Positions 1 through 7,176 of a DNA stretch of 10,738 nt are shown one piece after another. A program made the position numbers and the translations under genes. The notes below the pieces were generated by a model that was not told the origin of the DNA, ran no database searches, and was given only the letters and a program-made list of their open reading frames with translations. Within the stretch, counting starts at the first letter, position 1. Each line of letters begins with the position of its first letter. The stretch comes from Enteropsectra breve (Eukaryota; Microsporidia), in assembly GCA_024243835.1 (NCBI GenBank), contig JALPMN010000479.1:1-10738 (forward strand). Reading direction: 5' to 3'.

Positions 1-2
1 GC

Positions 3-227
3 AATTCAAACACGGAGCAGCGTCGGGTGCAGGTAAATGATCGTGTGCTTTTGAAGAATGATTTTGATGCAAATCCTGAAACAAGAAGAGGCCCATTATC
101 TTCATTTTTTGCTGCAGATGAGTATAGCGTGCAAGCAGTTCTTCAAAACAATATGCTAAGAATTAAAAATACAACAAATGGGCATATTGTAACCGTGCAC
201 TTCGGCCAAGTTAAAAAGATTGAATAA
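3..227 (+). CDS. Ty3/gypsy-type integrase, C-terminal end (partial, 5' end outside window)
   Basis: The frame is open from the left edge (first full codon at 3) to TAA at 225-227, so this is the last 74 codons of a longer protein. The residues VQVNDRVLLKNDFD, then RRGPLSSFF, then a beta-rich tail (LRIKNTTNG, VTVHFGQVKKIE) match the C-terminal part of Ty3/gypsy retrotransposon integrases, where a small SH3-like, GPY/F-type fold follows the catalytic core and helps chromatin or DNA contact. The catalytic DDE core would lie left of the window and cannot be seen. The GTG at 27 is not a credible start. The stop lies inside an AATAAA signal. I could not identify an LTR downstream, so whether the element is complete or a remnant is unknown. 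A host chromodomain-type protein is a less likely alternative. Confidence 0.72.
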   Translation, partial: NSNTEQRRVQVNDRVLLKNDFDANPETRRGPLSSFFAADEYSVQAVLQNNMLRIKNTTNGHIVTVHFGQVKKIE

Positions 228-428
228 ACTATCAATTAAATAACGCTTTTATTGTTTTATTATAATCATAACATCATCTCGCATATTTATTTGGTTTTTA
301 CATTAATTTTAATTGTATTAAAGCAAAAATGAATCACTATGACATTGCAAATTGCCATTTTTTGAATATATGTTCTTATGAAGGTTCTATAAATTAAATT
401 CAGTGACTTTTTATGTTTTATCTACTTG

Positions 429-462
429 CCGCCTTCAGGAAATAGGAAGAGGAAAAAGGCGG
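429..462. repeat. Short inverted repeat (7-bp arms, CCGCCTT/AAGGCGG)
   Basis: CCGCCTT at 429-435 is the exact reverse complement of AAGGCGG at 456-462, with a 20-base purine-rich spacer. It is a local GC-rich island in AT-rich DNA. It could form a hairpin at the 3' side of the retroelement, but arms this short may be chance. Confidence 0.4.
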
Positions 463-517
463 GAAAATAAAACTATAAAAGAAAAAAAAATACTAATAAC
501 CCTTGAAAAAAGGATGA

Positions 518-567
518 CCTGCTCTTATTAAGTGATTTTTTTTGAAAGTCATTTGTTTAAGAGCAGG
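518..567. repeat. Inverted repeat with perfect 10-bp arms (CCTGCTCTTA/TAAGAGCAGG)
   Basis: CCTGCTCTTA at 518-527 pairs perfectly with TAAGAGCAGG at 558-567. Inside the arms, GTGA (532-535) faces TCAT (549-552) with partial pairing. The 30-base loop contains a T8 run. The right arm leads directly into a G-run. It could be a hairpin or a terminal inverted repeat remnant; no target-site duplication was recognised. Confidence 0.55.
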
Positions 568-687
568 GGGGCAGAATAAAGAGGGGGGACACATTGACGC
601 ACGACAATTATAAATGCAGCACTAGTGTGCTATTTAAGCTAATTTTAAGTTCTTCCAAACATCTTCTTCTTGTTTAGGAATTCGATC

Positions 688-1906
688 ATGTCTTTTAGCA
701 ACAGTAAACGAAAAATAGCGCTCGTACTCTACACCGGAAAATTCAGTAGTGTATTATCACTTAAAGCTATATATTTGCAAAACAACCTCTTATTTAGATG
801 GTACAGAAGCATATTATCTCATGTAGTTCCTAGTAAATAAGGTTTTATATCATTCTGACAGAACTAAAATTACTCTTTCGTTTTCTTTAATGGATTTACA
901 AAAGCACTTTGATGTTCCTTCAAAATTATTAAAAGTAAAAAATAGATTTCTTAAAGATAAGATGATTATGATATTGCAATAACTGCCCTAATTGCAAAGA
1001 TTTTAAAAATGCCAAGGTTCTCTTTATGAGAAACATTGGGTGAGTTTTAGAAAAAGTGATAAAAATTTGAGCCGAATGCCGTGGCGGCAAAATCTATGCA
1101 CAACACAGGAACAGAAAAAATCCTGTGGTGAAGTCGATAGAGAAGAAAATCTAGATTCCATTATTTTAAATAGAGTAGAAACACAAAATATGAGCGTTGA
1201 ATTGCTTGCTCAGGGTTTAAAGCCTATTAACCAGCTTAATGACTGCAGAAAGGCAGTATTTACAGTTCGACTACAAAATTATCCCGCCAATTATCTATAC
1301 AAACTGAAAACCCCTACGAAAATAAGCAATATTAAAATAAACTTGCAAAAGAATATCCGTAGATTCATTGCAATAACCCACGATTCTGAATTATTCAGAG
1401 AAAGCGACAGAAAACCTGCGGTAATCAATTCAGTTCCTGGGCATAGAATCCTGTTTACATTAAAAAAGGCATCCTCGTGTCTTGATTTTCATTTAGTAGC
1501 TTTAAACAAAATATACAGCTATGAACTGTTCAGACAAAATCCGCGGAGCAATAAAATACTCCAGCATGCCGAGAAAGATGTTCCGATGTGGACCAAAATA
1601 GTGCTTGACGCGCTTAAAGGCATGAAAATAAATCCCCTGGACGCAGCAAAGGTCATAACGCTGTGGAATACCCTCTGCCTCCAAATGTCTTTGCTAAAGC
1701 GAATGATCCTGAAATGCAAAAGTAAGCTTTCTACAGCAGTTACAGAAAATCAAGTCCCAGATAAAATCATTACACCATTTTCCCGAAAGAACAGCTTGGT
1801 ATCAGTGCTGAACATCAGCAATGGAGATAGCGCCAGATCAACAAGCCTTATGCCCAGCAGGTTAGTGTCAAAACTTTATATCTGCAATAATTTTTGCCCA
1901 AGAGAC
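688..1906 (+). pseudogene. Decayed gene resembling cytoplasmic tRNA 2-thiolation protein Ncs2/Ctu2
   Basis: Family-like motifs occur in order but in alternating frames. An ATG at 688 opens 50 codons containing YTGKFSSVL (730-756), reminiscent of a PP-loop (SGGxSSxVL). Frame-shifted IAITALIAKIL..PRFSL (973-1029) resembles the conserved LA.K......GRG.SL segment. W then SF (1037-1048), P.R....E (around 1079-1108) and F..RLQ.YP then K.T..K (1259-1324) resemble the Ctu2 F..RLQ..FPSTV....RT..K block with the same internal spacing. Ncs2 pairs with Ncs6/Ctu1 in thiolating wobble uridine of cytosolic tRNAs. Stops at 838-840, 958-960 and 980-982 and frame changes near 840-890 and 1010-1030 break it. 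The part from 1030 on stays open into the next gene and shows no family zinc motif. No CCC element precedes 688. Family assignment is inference and moderate at best; an unrelated relic is possible. Confidence 0.4.
1891..1906 (+). promoter_or_regulatory. CCC start element before the Rad60/Esc2-like gene
   Basis: TTTTTGCCCAAGAGAC precedes the ATG at 1907, with CCC at 1897-1899 and seven bases to the start. The same arrangement is seen before other genes of the window, so it favours 1907 over the upstream in-frame ATGs at 1076 and 1190, which have no CCC nearby. Confidence 0.55.
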
Positions 1907-2941
1907 ATGCGAAAAAATTTTAAAACACAAGACGAGGAAAAGATCATCTGCATATCATCGTCGGAAGATAATGGGCCAGCTCTGGCGAATAATGGTGAGG
2001 AGCCTGTACCACTGGTAATTGGAGATAGTGAGGATAGCACTCCAATAAATATAAGCAAGGCCAAAGAGGAAGAAAATGTAAATAATGCCGCAGTCACAGC
2101 ACCTAAGCCAAAAAGAGGCCGTCCTCCTAAGAAGACCACTGCTCCCGCCACACAAGTGAAGAATGTTGTAACTCCTGCCACACAGGCAACGAATGTTGTA
2201 ACTCCTTTCACACTAGTAAAGGGTGCAACTCCCGTCACACAAGTTAAGAATGTTGTAACTCCTGCCACACAGGCAACGAATGCACAACCCATAGAACAGC
2301 AAGAAGCGAGAGTTCAGTCTAACACTGCCTTCGTAGAAGAGCTAATTAAAGCTCAAAAAGAAAAAGCAGAAGATGTAAAACCTGCCACAGCAAATCTTGC
2401 CAAATCTGAAAACATGGACAATAAAGCAACAAAGACTATTGAAGAAAAACCCAAAAGCATTGATGTGAGCGATAAACCGTACAGACTGGTATTCAAAAAT
2501 GATGATTTTGAACTAGAATTTTATTTTAAGGCTGATGATTCGATTGAAGAGGTCTACGATAAGCTTTTTGGGGATGAGTATGGCAGGAAACTGATGTGCG
2601 AGGGCTCATTTATAAGCAGGCACTTGAGTGTAGAAGAAAATGGCTTTTTCAAGGGAACAAACTACCTAACGCTGTGGGACGGTGATAACAAGCCTCTCGC
2701 TGTGTTGTACAGTGTGACAGTGAATGTCTTTGGAAATGATGCAGTGAGCCGTACGCTGTCGATGAGCCAGAAAGAAAATGTTTCTGCAATTTTTGCTAAG
2801 TTAGACCCACAGTGTGGCAATATGAAAGTTTTGTATAACGGGAAAATGCTCGATGGTGCACTCCCGCTTGACACTTGCATTGCAAAGAACTCAACACTAG
2901 ATCTCGTTCCAGCAGAAATGCTATTAAAATACAAAAAATAA
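1907..2941 (+). CDS. Rad60-Esc2-NIP45 (RENi)-like protein with SIMs, AT-hook and tandem SUMO-like domains
   Basis: From ATG 1907 the protein has 344 residues, comparable with the roughly 400-460 of RENi proteins. In order: SUMO-interacting motif IICISSSED (13-21); a second one, PLVIGDSED (35-43); AT-hook KPKRGRPPKK (67-76); five decapeptide repeats of TPATQVKNVV type (79-127); a charged linker; a beta-grasp-like domain at about 190-267; and a second at about 269-338 ending LDLVPAEM, without a C-terminal diglycine, so not a conjugated modifier. RENi proteins act in the nucleus in SUMO-guided recombination, replication-fork repair and silencing, using the SUMO-like domains to contact Ubc9 or partners; an equivalent role here is inferred. 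The frame is also open upstream to about 1030, so starts at 1076 (621 residues) or 1190 are possible. I prefer 1907 for its CCC element and the relic-like upstream part. The TAA lies in AATAAA (2937-2942). Confidence 0.68.
   Translation: MRKNFKTQDEEKIICISSSEDNGPALANNGEEPVPLVIGDSEDSTPINISKAKEEENVNNAAVTAPKPKRGRPPKKTTAPATQVKNVVTPATQATNVVTPFTLVKGATPVTQVKNVVTPATQATNAQPIEQQEARVQSNTAFVEELIKAQKEKAEDVKPATANLAKSENMDNKATKTIEEKPKSIDVSDKPYRLVFKNDDFELEFYFKADDSIEEVYDKLFGDEYGRKLMCEGSFISRHLSVEENGFFKGTNYLTLWDGDNKPLAVLYSVTVNVFGNDAVSRTLSMSQKENVSAIFAKLDPQCGNMKVLYNGKMLDGALPLDTCIAKNSTLDLVPAEMLLKYKK
2141..2287 (+). repeat. Five tandem ~30-bp repeats encoding TPATQVKNVV-type decapeptides
   Basis: The units are APATQVKNVV, TPATQATNVV, TPFTLVKGA (one codon shorter), TPVTQVKNVV and TPATQATNAQ. 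At DNA level the second and fifth units share actcctgccacacaggcaa. The alternating A-B pattern suggests a two-unit (60-bp) duplication followed by divergence. The Thr/Pro/Val content suggests a disordered spacer between the AT-hook and the SUMO-like domains. Confidence 0.85.
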
Positions 2942-2942
2942 A
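2937..2942 (+). terminator. AATAAA poly(A) signal overlapping the RENi-like stop codon
   Basis: AATAAA contains the TAA stop at 2939-2941. The same overlap is seen at 223-228 (integrase) and 6298-6303 (RPN6). Very short 3' ends are known in microsporidia; use as a poly(A) signal is inferred. Confidence 0.45.
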
Positions 2943-3490
2943 TTGACAAAACAAAATTCAATATTTCACCACAAGCACTTCTTATATGGCACCAATAAAA
3001 AGATTCTTTGTTGTCGTTTTCATATTGCAGTAGAAATTTTATGTTGAGGTGATAATAAAAAGAATTTTCTTTCTTTGAATAAACAAAAACTCACTTTTGT
3101 CAAAAGCTCATCAATTTATGCATTTAGGATTTATCTTAACTTAAGAATAATGTTCTGTTTTCTAATTTTTGAATGCGTACAAGACATATGAATTATGCAA
3201 TTAATTTAACTTGATCCCATTGTATGCAAATGCAACACTTTCAAACTAGAGCATCATTACCTCCACTCAAAAAATAATTATTGTTGGATAAAGGAATAGT
3301 AAACATAAGGGTATTTTATTATTGTATCACTATTTATTGGTAGCATACAACATTTATATTACATCCAGATACAGTTCTATATGAAGAAAAAATCAACTGG
3401 CTGTGGAGTTAAGCAAATTTTTATTTTAAAGTTCTTTAAATTATTTTTGGTGCGAGAGTACAATAAATTTTTCAATCATAATTAAATTTT
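2942..3490. other. AT-rich intergenic stretch
   Basis: No supported gene is seen in these 549 bases. A CCC at 3216-3218 is followed after five bases by ATG 3224, but this opens only 17 codons. A late stretch before 3490 is very AT-rich and probably contains the promoter of the downstream membrane-protein gene; no clear TATA box stands out. Confidence 0.6.
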
Positions 3491-3504
3491 AAGAGCCCTA
3501 GAAT
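3491..3504 (+). promoter_or_regulatory. CCC start element before the Ndc1-like gene
   Basis: AAGAGCCCTAGAAT stands directly before ATG 3505, with CCC at 3496-3498. The TTTTAAG.GCCC context is almost the same as that before the gene at 10075, which supports a shared start signal and fixes this start. Confidence 0.7.
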
Positions 3505-4749
3505 ATGCTGGAAATGCTGCATACTAAGGAAATAGCCTCATACGCTTCTTCGTTGCTGCAAGTGCTGGTGCTTGCGATGCTTCTACAGCGATTTGGGCTG
3601 GACGCGCCACTGCGGTGGCTCAGAGGAGCTTCGGGATTCGTATGGAGAAAGCAGTGCATCACAGCGAGCCTTCTCTTATTTGCAGCTACAAGAGTAGCCA
3701 TTGCCAAAGAAATGATAGGAAGAAAATACGGTAGAATTCTGCTTCTTATCTCAGCACTCCTTTTCATTCCGTTTTATATCACACTATCGGGAAGGCTGAT
3801 TTCTGTAGATGCTGCGGGATTTTGTCTATTCAAAAGACTAAATATATATGTTGGGATTGTATTTGCAGTTGTTCTTTCTGTGCTCATGGCCTCGTTCCAG
3901 TCTCTTCTCTATTGCGATATTTATCCAAGCCTTAGATACAGGGAGGAAAGAGGCCTCTTCGTGTATTTTCATGATCTGATGATAAACGACGCTCCTAAAA
4001 TCACAAATATTTTAGAGAGCTCCTTTAATGCGGTGTCTTTCGTAGTACTGGGATATTTTATCATAATGCACATTCCCCTGAAGGTTCTCGGAGTATTATT
4101 GCGCTTCAAAATAGTGTATCTTTCTGTATTTCAGATAGCACTTTGCGCGCTGTATCTCACTTTATCCGTAATGGTGTATTACAGCACAACATGGGTGATT
4201 AGTGAGCTGCTGAGCTACAACAGCATGTTTTTGGCCCTGAGATCGTCTTCTTATCCAAGAAATGATAAAACTGATTCTCAAAGACTTTATTTCATCAAGA
4301 ACTACGATCTTTACAAAAGAAACAGGCATTTTGAGATTGTAAATAATATGGATATCATGAAAAACATCGAGGCTTATGCTAAAGGCGAGATGAATATCCT
4401 TAGGGAAACAATCGATGAACTCAGGTCCTGCGGCAAAATACAACAAACTGGTATTAAAAGCGGCAGTCATGGCCTGCTTGACATTGCATTTGGGTATTCA
4501 GGATGCTTCAAGAAATATATTGTGAAATATTGGATGGCTGCCCCGCAGAGACGCTATGAACTCATTTTTGAAAATATTTTGAAAGTCTATTATTTTTCAC
4601 ACATTGCGGCGCAAAAGGAAGGGCTCAACAAACTGATGCTATGGCTGACTGAGGAGTTGAAAGCGATCTTGAAGGAAGTAAAAAAGATAGAAATCGAAAA
4701 CAATATAAATTTAAAGCATGCTGAAACAATCAAGAAACTGCAGATATAA
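3505..4749 (+). CDS. Six-span membrane protein, candidate nucleoporin Ndc1
   Basis: 414 residues. Hydrophobic spans lie at about 11-30, 50-66, 76-97, 112-135, 174-196 and 203-228, followed by a soluble, mostly helical half of about 185 residues with a lysine-rich end. Ndc1 has this plan: six spans anchoring the nuclear pore complex (and the spindle pole body in yeast) in the pore membrane, then a cytosolic/pore-side domain. Weak C-terminal resemblances fit the family: RNRHFEIV followed by a helix with NILRETIDEL, and near the end SHIAAQKEGLNKL...L..LK, recalling the Ndc1 segment that reads roughly S..ED..G.VQ..L..IL..L. At 414 residues it is shorter than yeast Ndc1 (about 655), as expected in microsporidia. 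The start is supported by the CCC element. The identification is inference from topology and faint motifs; a microsporidia-specific membrane protein is the main alternative. Confidence 0.5.
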   Translation: MLEMLHTKEIASYASSLLQVLVLAMLLQRFGLDAPLRWLRGASGFVWRKQCITASLLLFAATRVAIAKEMIGRKYGRILLLISALLFIPFYITLSGRLISVDAAGFCLFKRLNIYVGIVFAVVLSVLMASFQSLLYCDIYPSLRYREERGLFVYFHDLMINDAPKITNILESSFNAVSFVVLGYFIIMHIPLKVLGVLLRFKIVYLSVFQIALCALYLTLSVMVYYSTTWVISELLSYNSMFLALRSSSYPRNDKTDSQRLYFIKNYDLYKRNRHFEIVNNMDIMKNIEAYAKGEMNILRETIDELRSCGKIQQTGIKSGSHGLLDIAFGYSGCFKKYIVKYWMAAPQRRYELIFENILKVYYFSHIAAQKEGLNKLMLWLTEELKAILKEVKKIEIENNINLKHAETIKKLQI

Positions 4750-5150
4750 GGCATGCAGTCAGCATAACAGTTACATAAAATAAATCATTCGTTCAGTAAA
4801 ATAAATGGGTATAACCAGAGTAGATTTAAATAGTTTATTTACAGTCATATTATTAAGTAAACAAAATGCTATTTTATAAACCAAGCTACACAGTATATTT
4901 TGGTTGTAGTTAAACACAGTACAGGATGAATAATAAATTGTGAAACAAGCCTTGACAGCAAATATAATTAATACAGTATTTTCTAAGCTTAATTCTTAAG
5001 TCTTTGTTATAAAATTAATATAGAAAATATCTTTATAAAAAAGCATCTCCAGCTGCTAGACACAAGTATATTCATAGAGGAACATTCGCTGTTCTGTGAA
5101 GTGCTCATTAGGATTGCTGTCCCTCCTACTACAAAAATTTGCTTTAGCCA
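4750..5150. other. AT-rich intergenic stretch
   Basis: About 400 bases with no supported gene. From about 4991 a frame without ATG stays open for some 70 codons, crossing into the RPN6 coding region, with protein-like residues such as HLQLLDTSIFIEEHSLF. It has no start codon and no recognised homology, so it is either a worn remnant or chance. No clear TATA box was placed for RPN6. Confidence 0.5.
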
Positions 5151-5159
5151 AACATACCC
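5151..5159 (+). promoter_or_regulatory. CCC start element directly before RPN6
   Basis: AACATACCC abuts ATG 5160, giving CCC-ATG with no spacer. This is the shortest spacing among the genes here. Confidence 0.5.
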
Positions 5160-6302
5160 ATGGATAAAGAACTGGAGAAATTCTCAACAAACGATGAGAA
5201 AGAAAACTACATAATGAAGTATTCTATGAAAAGAATAGAGGAGAACAATTATGAGGATCTGCTGCTCATGTTCAAGAATATGAACAAGGTGTGGGACGGC
5301 ATCACAACTGCCAGAATCACAAAAATAATAAAAAGAGTGTTTGAGTTTGTGCCAATCACGCAGCACACCTACGAAAAGGTGCTTTACTTTTTGGAGGAGC
5401 TGATAAAATGGTCTGAAAACAAGAAGATGCTGAAGCTCGATCTGCAGTGCAAGCACATTCATGTCTTGCTCAACATTGGCAAATACAGCGAGTGCCTTGA
5501 CAACATTCAGAATGTAACCAAGGATCTAAAGAAATACAACGATACAACTAATTTAATTTCTCTGTACATCTATGAAAGCAGGGCCTATTATGAGATAAAG
5601 GACACGCCACGTGCCAGATCTGCTTTGACATCAGCAAGAGCACTGGCCGTCAGCTCCGCATGCCCTGCGAATCTCCAGGCACAAATCGATCTTCTCAACG
5701 GAATGTTTCTGAGTGATGAAAATGCATACGATACGAGTATTTCGTATTTCATAGAGTCCCTCGAGAGCTTTCTTCAGGAGAAGCTGTTTGACAACGCCAA
5801 AATAGCCTTCAGATACATAATTCTGAACAAGCTGCTGAGTAACAAGCACAAGGAAGTTGAGTCGGTTATGAATGCAAAATATGCTGATAAGTTGAAAGAG
5901 GATGAGTATGCAGGCCTGCTGCGGGCACTTAACAAGGCATGCGACTCGAGGGATCTTAAGGAATACCGGGAGCTCATTGTAAGCAACAACTGGCTGGTGG
6001 AAACAGACCAGTATATTTCGCGCCACTTACAGGCTTACTACAATGTGCTGCTGGAAAAGAATATTATAAAAATAATTGAGCCGTACTCACATATCAAAAT
6101 AAGCTATATCTCTGAGAAGCTCGGTTTTGACGAGAATATGATTGAGGATAAACTGAGAAAAATGATATTAGATAAAATAATTAACGGAATATTGGATCAC
6201 ATGACCGGATGCCTGATTCTCTTTGAAAATAAAAAGAAAATGGAAGATGAGCCTTCTCAGGTTATCCATGTGCTTAAGAGCTACTTGAATATGAGCAAAT
6301 AA
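5160..6302 (+). CDS. RPN6: 26S proteasome regulatory subunit Rpn6 (PSMD11)
   Basis: 380 residues, compared with 434 in yeast. Rpn6 is a PCI-domain subunit of the proteasome lid that clamps the 19S lid to the 20S core. The N-terminal two thirds are helical TPR-like repeats, including YESRAYYEIKDTPRARSALTSAR (135-160) and CPANLQAQIDLLNG (168-181), matching the family's ARAALT.AR...CPP.LQA..D...G stretch. The PCI/winged-helix part includes HLQAYYNVLLEKNIIKIIEPYS (289-310), the counterpart of LYD.LLEQNL.R.IEPFS, and ILDKIINGILDH (336-347), the counterpart of LDKKF.GILDQ. The C-terminus (LKSYLNMSK) is shorter than in yeast. The start is set by the adjacent CCC, and the upstream frame gives no better ATG. 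The TAA lies in AATAAA (6298-6303). Very unlikely to be another PCI subunit, given the IEPYS and GILD signatures. Confidence 0.93.
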   Translation: MDKELEKFSTNDEKENYIMKYSMKRIEENNYEDLLLMFKNMNKVWDGITTARITKIIKRVFEFVPITQHTYEKVLYFLEELIKWSENKKMLKLDLQCKHIHVLLNIGKYSECLDNIQNVTKDLKKYNDTTNLISLYIYESRAYYEIKDTPRARSALTSARALAVSSACPANLQAQIDLLNGMFLSDENAYDTSISYFIESLESFLQEKLFDNAKIAFRYIILNKLLSNKHKEVESVMNAKYADKLKEDEYAGLLRALNKACDSRDLKEYRELIVSNNWLVETDQYISRHLQAYYNVLLEKNIIKIIEPYSHIKISYISEKLGFDENMIEDKLRKMILDKIINGILDHMTGCLILFENKKKMEDEPSQVIHVLKSYLNMSK

Positions 6303-6303
6303 A
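6298..6303 (+). terminator. AATAAA poly(A) signal overlapping the RPN6 stop codon
   Basis: AATAAA includes the TAA stop at 6300-6302, followed by a T-run. Functional use is inferred from position. Confidence 0.45.
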
Positions 6304-6700
6304 TTTTTACTGCCAAATAGTATTTTTTAAAATGCACTTGTGTTATTCTCTTCGAAGTATTATACATTCATTTGTTGAATCTCCACTTAATCGAAGTGCA
6401 AATTTTTCCTGAGATTACAACTCAGAGGGAATCTTTAAATAGGAAGGAACACTGCTTATCAGCCCAGATAGCATTGAAATAACATCTTGTACAATATCAT
6501 TTAAGCCTTCTTTCATTATATAAAGTCTTTACGCGCTCTCTTTCCCTTTAGCATAGGTAAACAAGTGCTTATATTGAGAAAACGCCCCAAAACAGTGTGT
6601 ACTGCTTAGTTAAATGTATTCATGCCAGTACAGCTATATATGAAGACAAGCCATAGGACACACCATGCACTTTTCGATTTTTGCTTTGACTGAAGACTGT
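6303..6700. other. Intergenic stretch with only short open frames
   Basis: No supported gene is seen. On the - strand a 33-codon frame (6516-6415) reads MKEGLNDIVQ through PSYLKIPSEL. A second ATG at 6554 opens 12 codons in another frame. The two could be joined by a hypothetical 23-base GT-AG intron (6532-6510), but there is no branch signal or recognised protein. The 3' half leads into the heat-shock promoter at 6710. Confidence 0.45.
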
Positions 6701-6709
6701 GAAAAAAAA

Positions 6710-6761
6710 TTCTAGAAAATTTTATCTATATAAAGAAAAAATTTTATAGCCCCTGTGGAGC
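6710..6761 (+). promoter_or_regulatory. Heat-shock-type promoter: HSE, TATA box and CCCC start element
   Basis: TTC (6710-6712), GAA (6715-6717) and TTT (6720-6722, one mismatch to TTC) keep the five-base phase of a heat shock element, the HSF binding site. TATATAAA follows at 6727-6734, then TATAGCCCC with CCCC at 6750-6753, eight bases before ATG 6762. All three parts are ordered as expected for a microsporidian heat-inducible gene, yet the downstream frame stops after 39 codons. Confidence 0.65.
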
Positions 6762-7067
6762 ATGATGAACATAAGCCGCCCCAGACTGATAATGATGAGT
6801 GCAGTTTCTGACTCCATTTTTTATAATAATGTTGTCTTTTCATTTTTTCCTGTCGGAAAGGTGGTTTCTTTTAATTTTTGAGTTTTCAGTGTGATATAAG
6901 CATGTGTGGGCAATCTTCGCTGGTTAAAATATTTTGTATTTATGCTAAAGATGTTGTTTGCATCATATCACATAGTGTCACTGACGTATTTTAAAATTTT
7001 TACATTTAGTCATATGAGGTGTCTTCTAAACACTTTTAAAATTAGAATTTGTCGCCCTCAAGGATAA
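6762..7067 (+). pseudogene. Decayed hsp90-like gene, N-terminal part
   Basis: ATG 6762 opens 39 codons to TGA 6879-6881. Motifs recall the Hsp90 N-terminal ATPase domain in the right order, across frame changes. In frame one: RL.MMSAVSDSIFYNNVVF (residues 9-26), compared with the family's LMSLIIN.FYSN..IF. In the next frame (6875-6991): FLS...D, then SL near 6917, KD at 6947-6952 and II at 6962-6967, compared with LIS..SDA and SL.....L...KD..I.II. Back in the first frame from 6978: SLT, then M..LLN, compared with TLTI.D.GIGM.K.DL.NN. Hsp90 is an ATP-driven cytosolic chaperone of about 700 residues; only roughly the first 110 positions are traceable. The relic ends about 110 bases before the convergent RPB8 gene. 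The HSE promoter supports the call. Motif matching was by eye, so chance resemblance is not excluded. Confidence 0.5.
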
Positions 7068-7176
7068 ATAAATCTTGTAGATCTTATTCAGAGTATAATG
7101 CTTCACACATTAATATTAAATAAATACATTGATACAGCATATAAATAGTCTTCTTATTTATTTTACCATTTCATGA

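Larger units (their letters stand above)
228..687. other. AT-rich non-coding stretch downstream of the retroelement
   Basis: No gene is seen here. The first 190 bases are AT-rich with many stops in all frames. Two inverted repeats (429-462 and 518-567) and two six-G runs (565-571 and 582-587) follow. The purine-rich run at 572-588, followed by ACACATTG, could be a polypurine tract ahead of a 3' LTR. No matching LTR boundary or second copy is visible, so this remains a guess. Confidence 0.5.

Noticed and set aside
730..1324. Zinc-ribbon transposase (Merlin/IS1595-like), based on CPNC in one frame near 985
   Set aside because: A single CxxC in a broken frame without DDE motifs; the Ncs2-like motif order explains more of the region.
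1876..2292. 138-codon - strand frame opposite the RENi-like gene
   Set aside because: It is the antisense shadow of the repeat region, with repetitive TTFVACVAGV-like residues mirroring the decapeptide repeats.
3216..3277. CCC followed by ATG 3224 as a gene start
   Set aside because: Only 17 codons before a stop, and no recognisable continuation in other frames.
4991..5215. Open frame without ATG ahead of and overlapping the RPN6 start
   Set aside because: No start codon and no homology; it overlaps RPN6 in another frame and may be chance or an untraceable relic.
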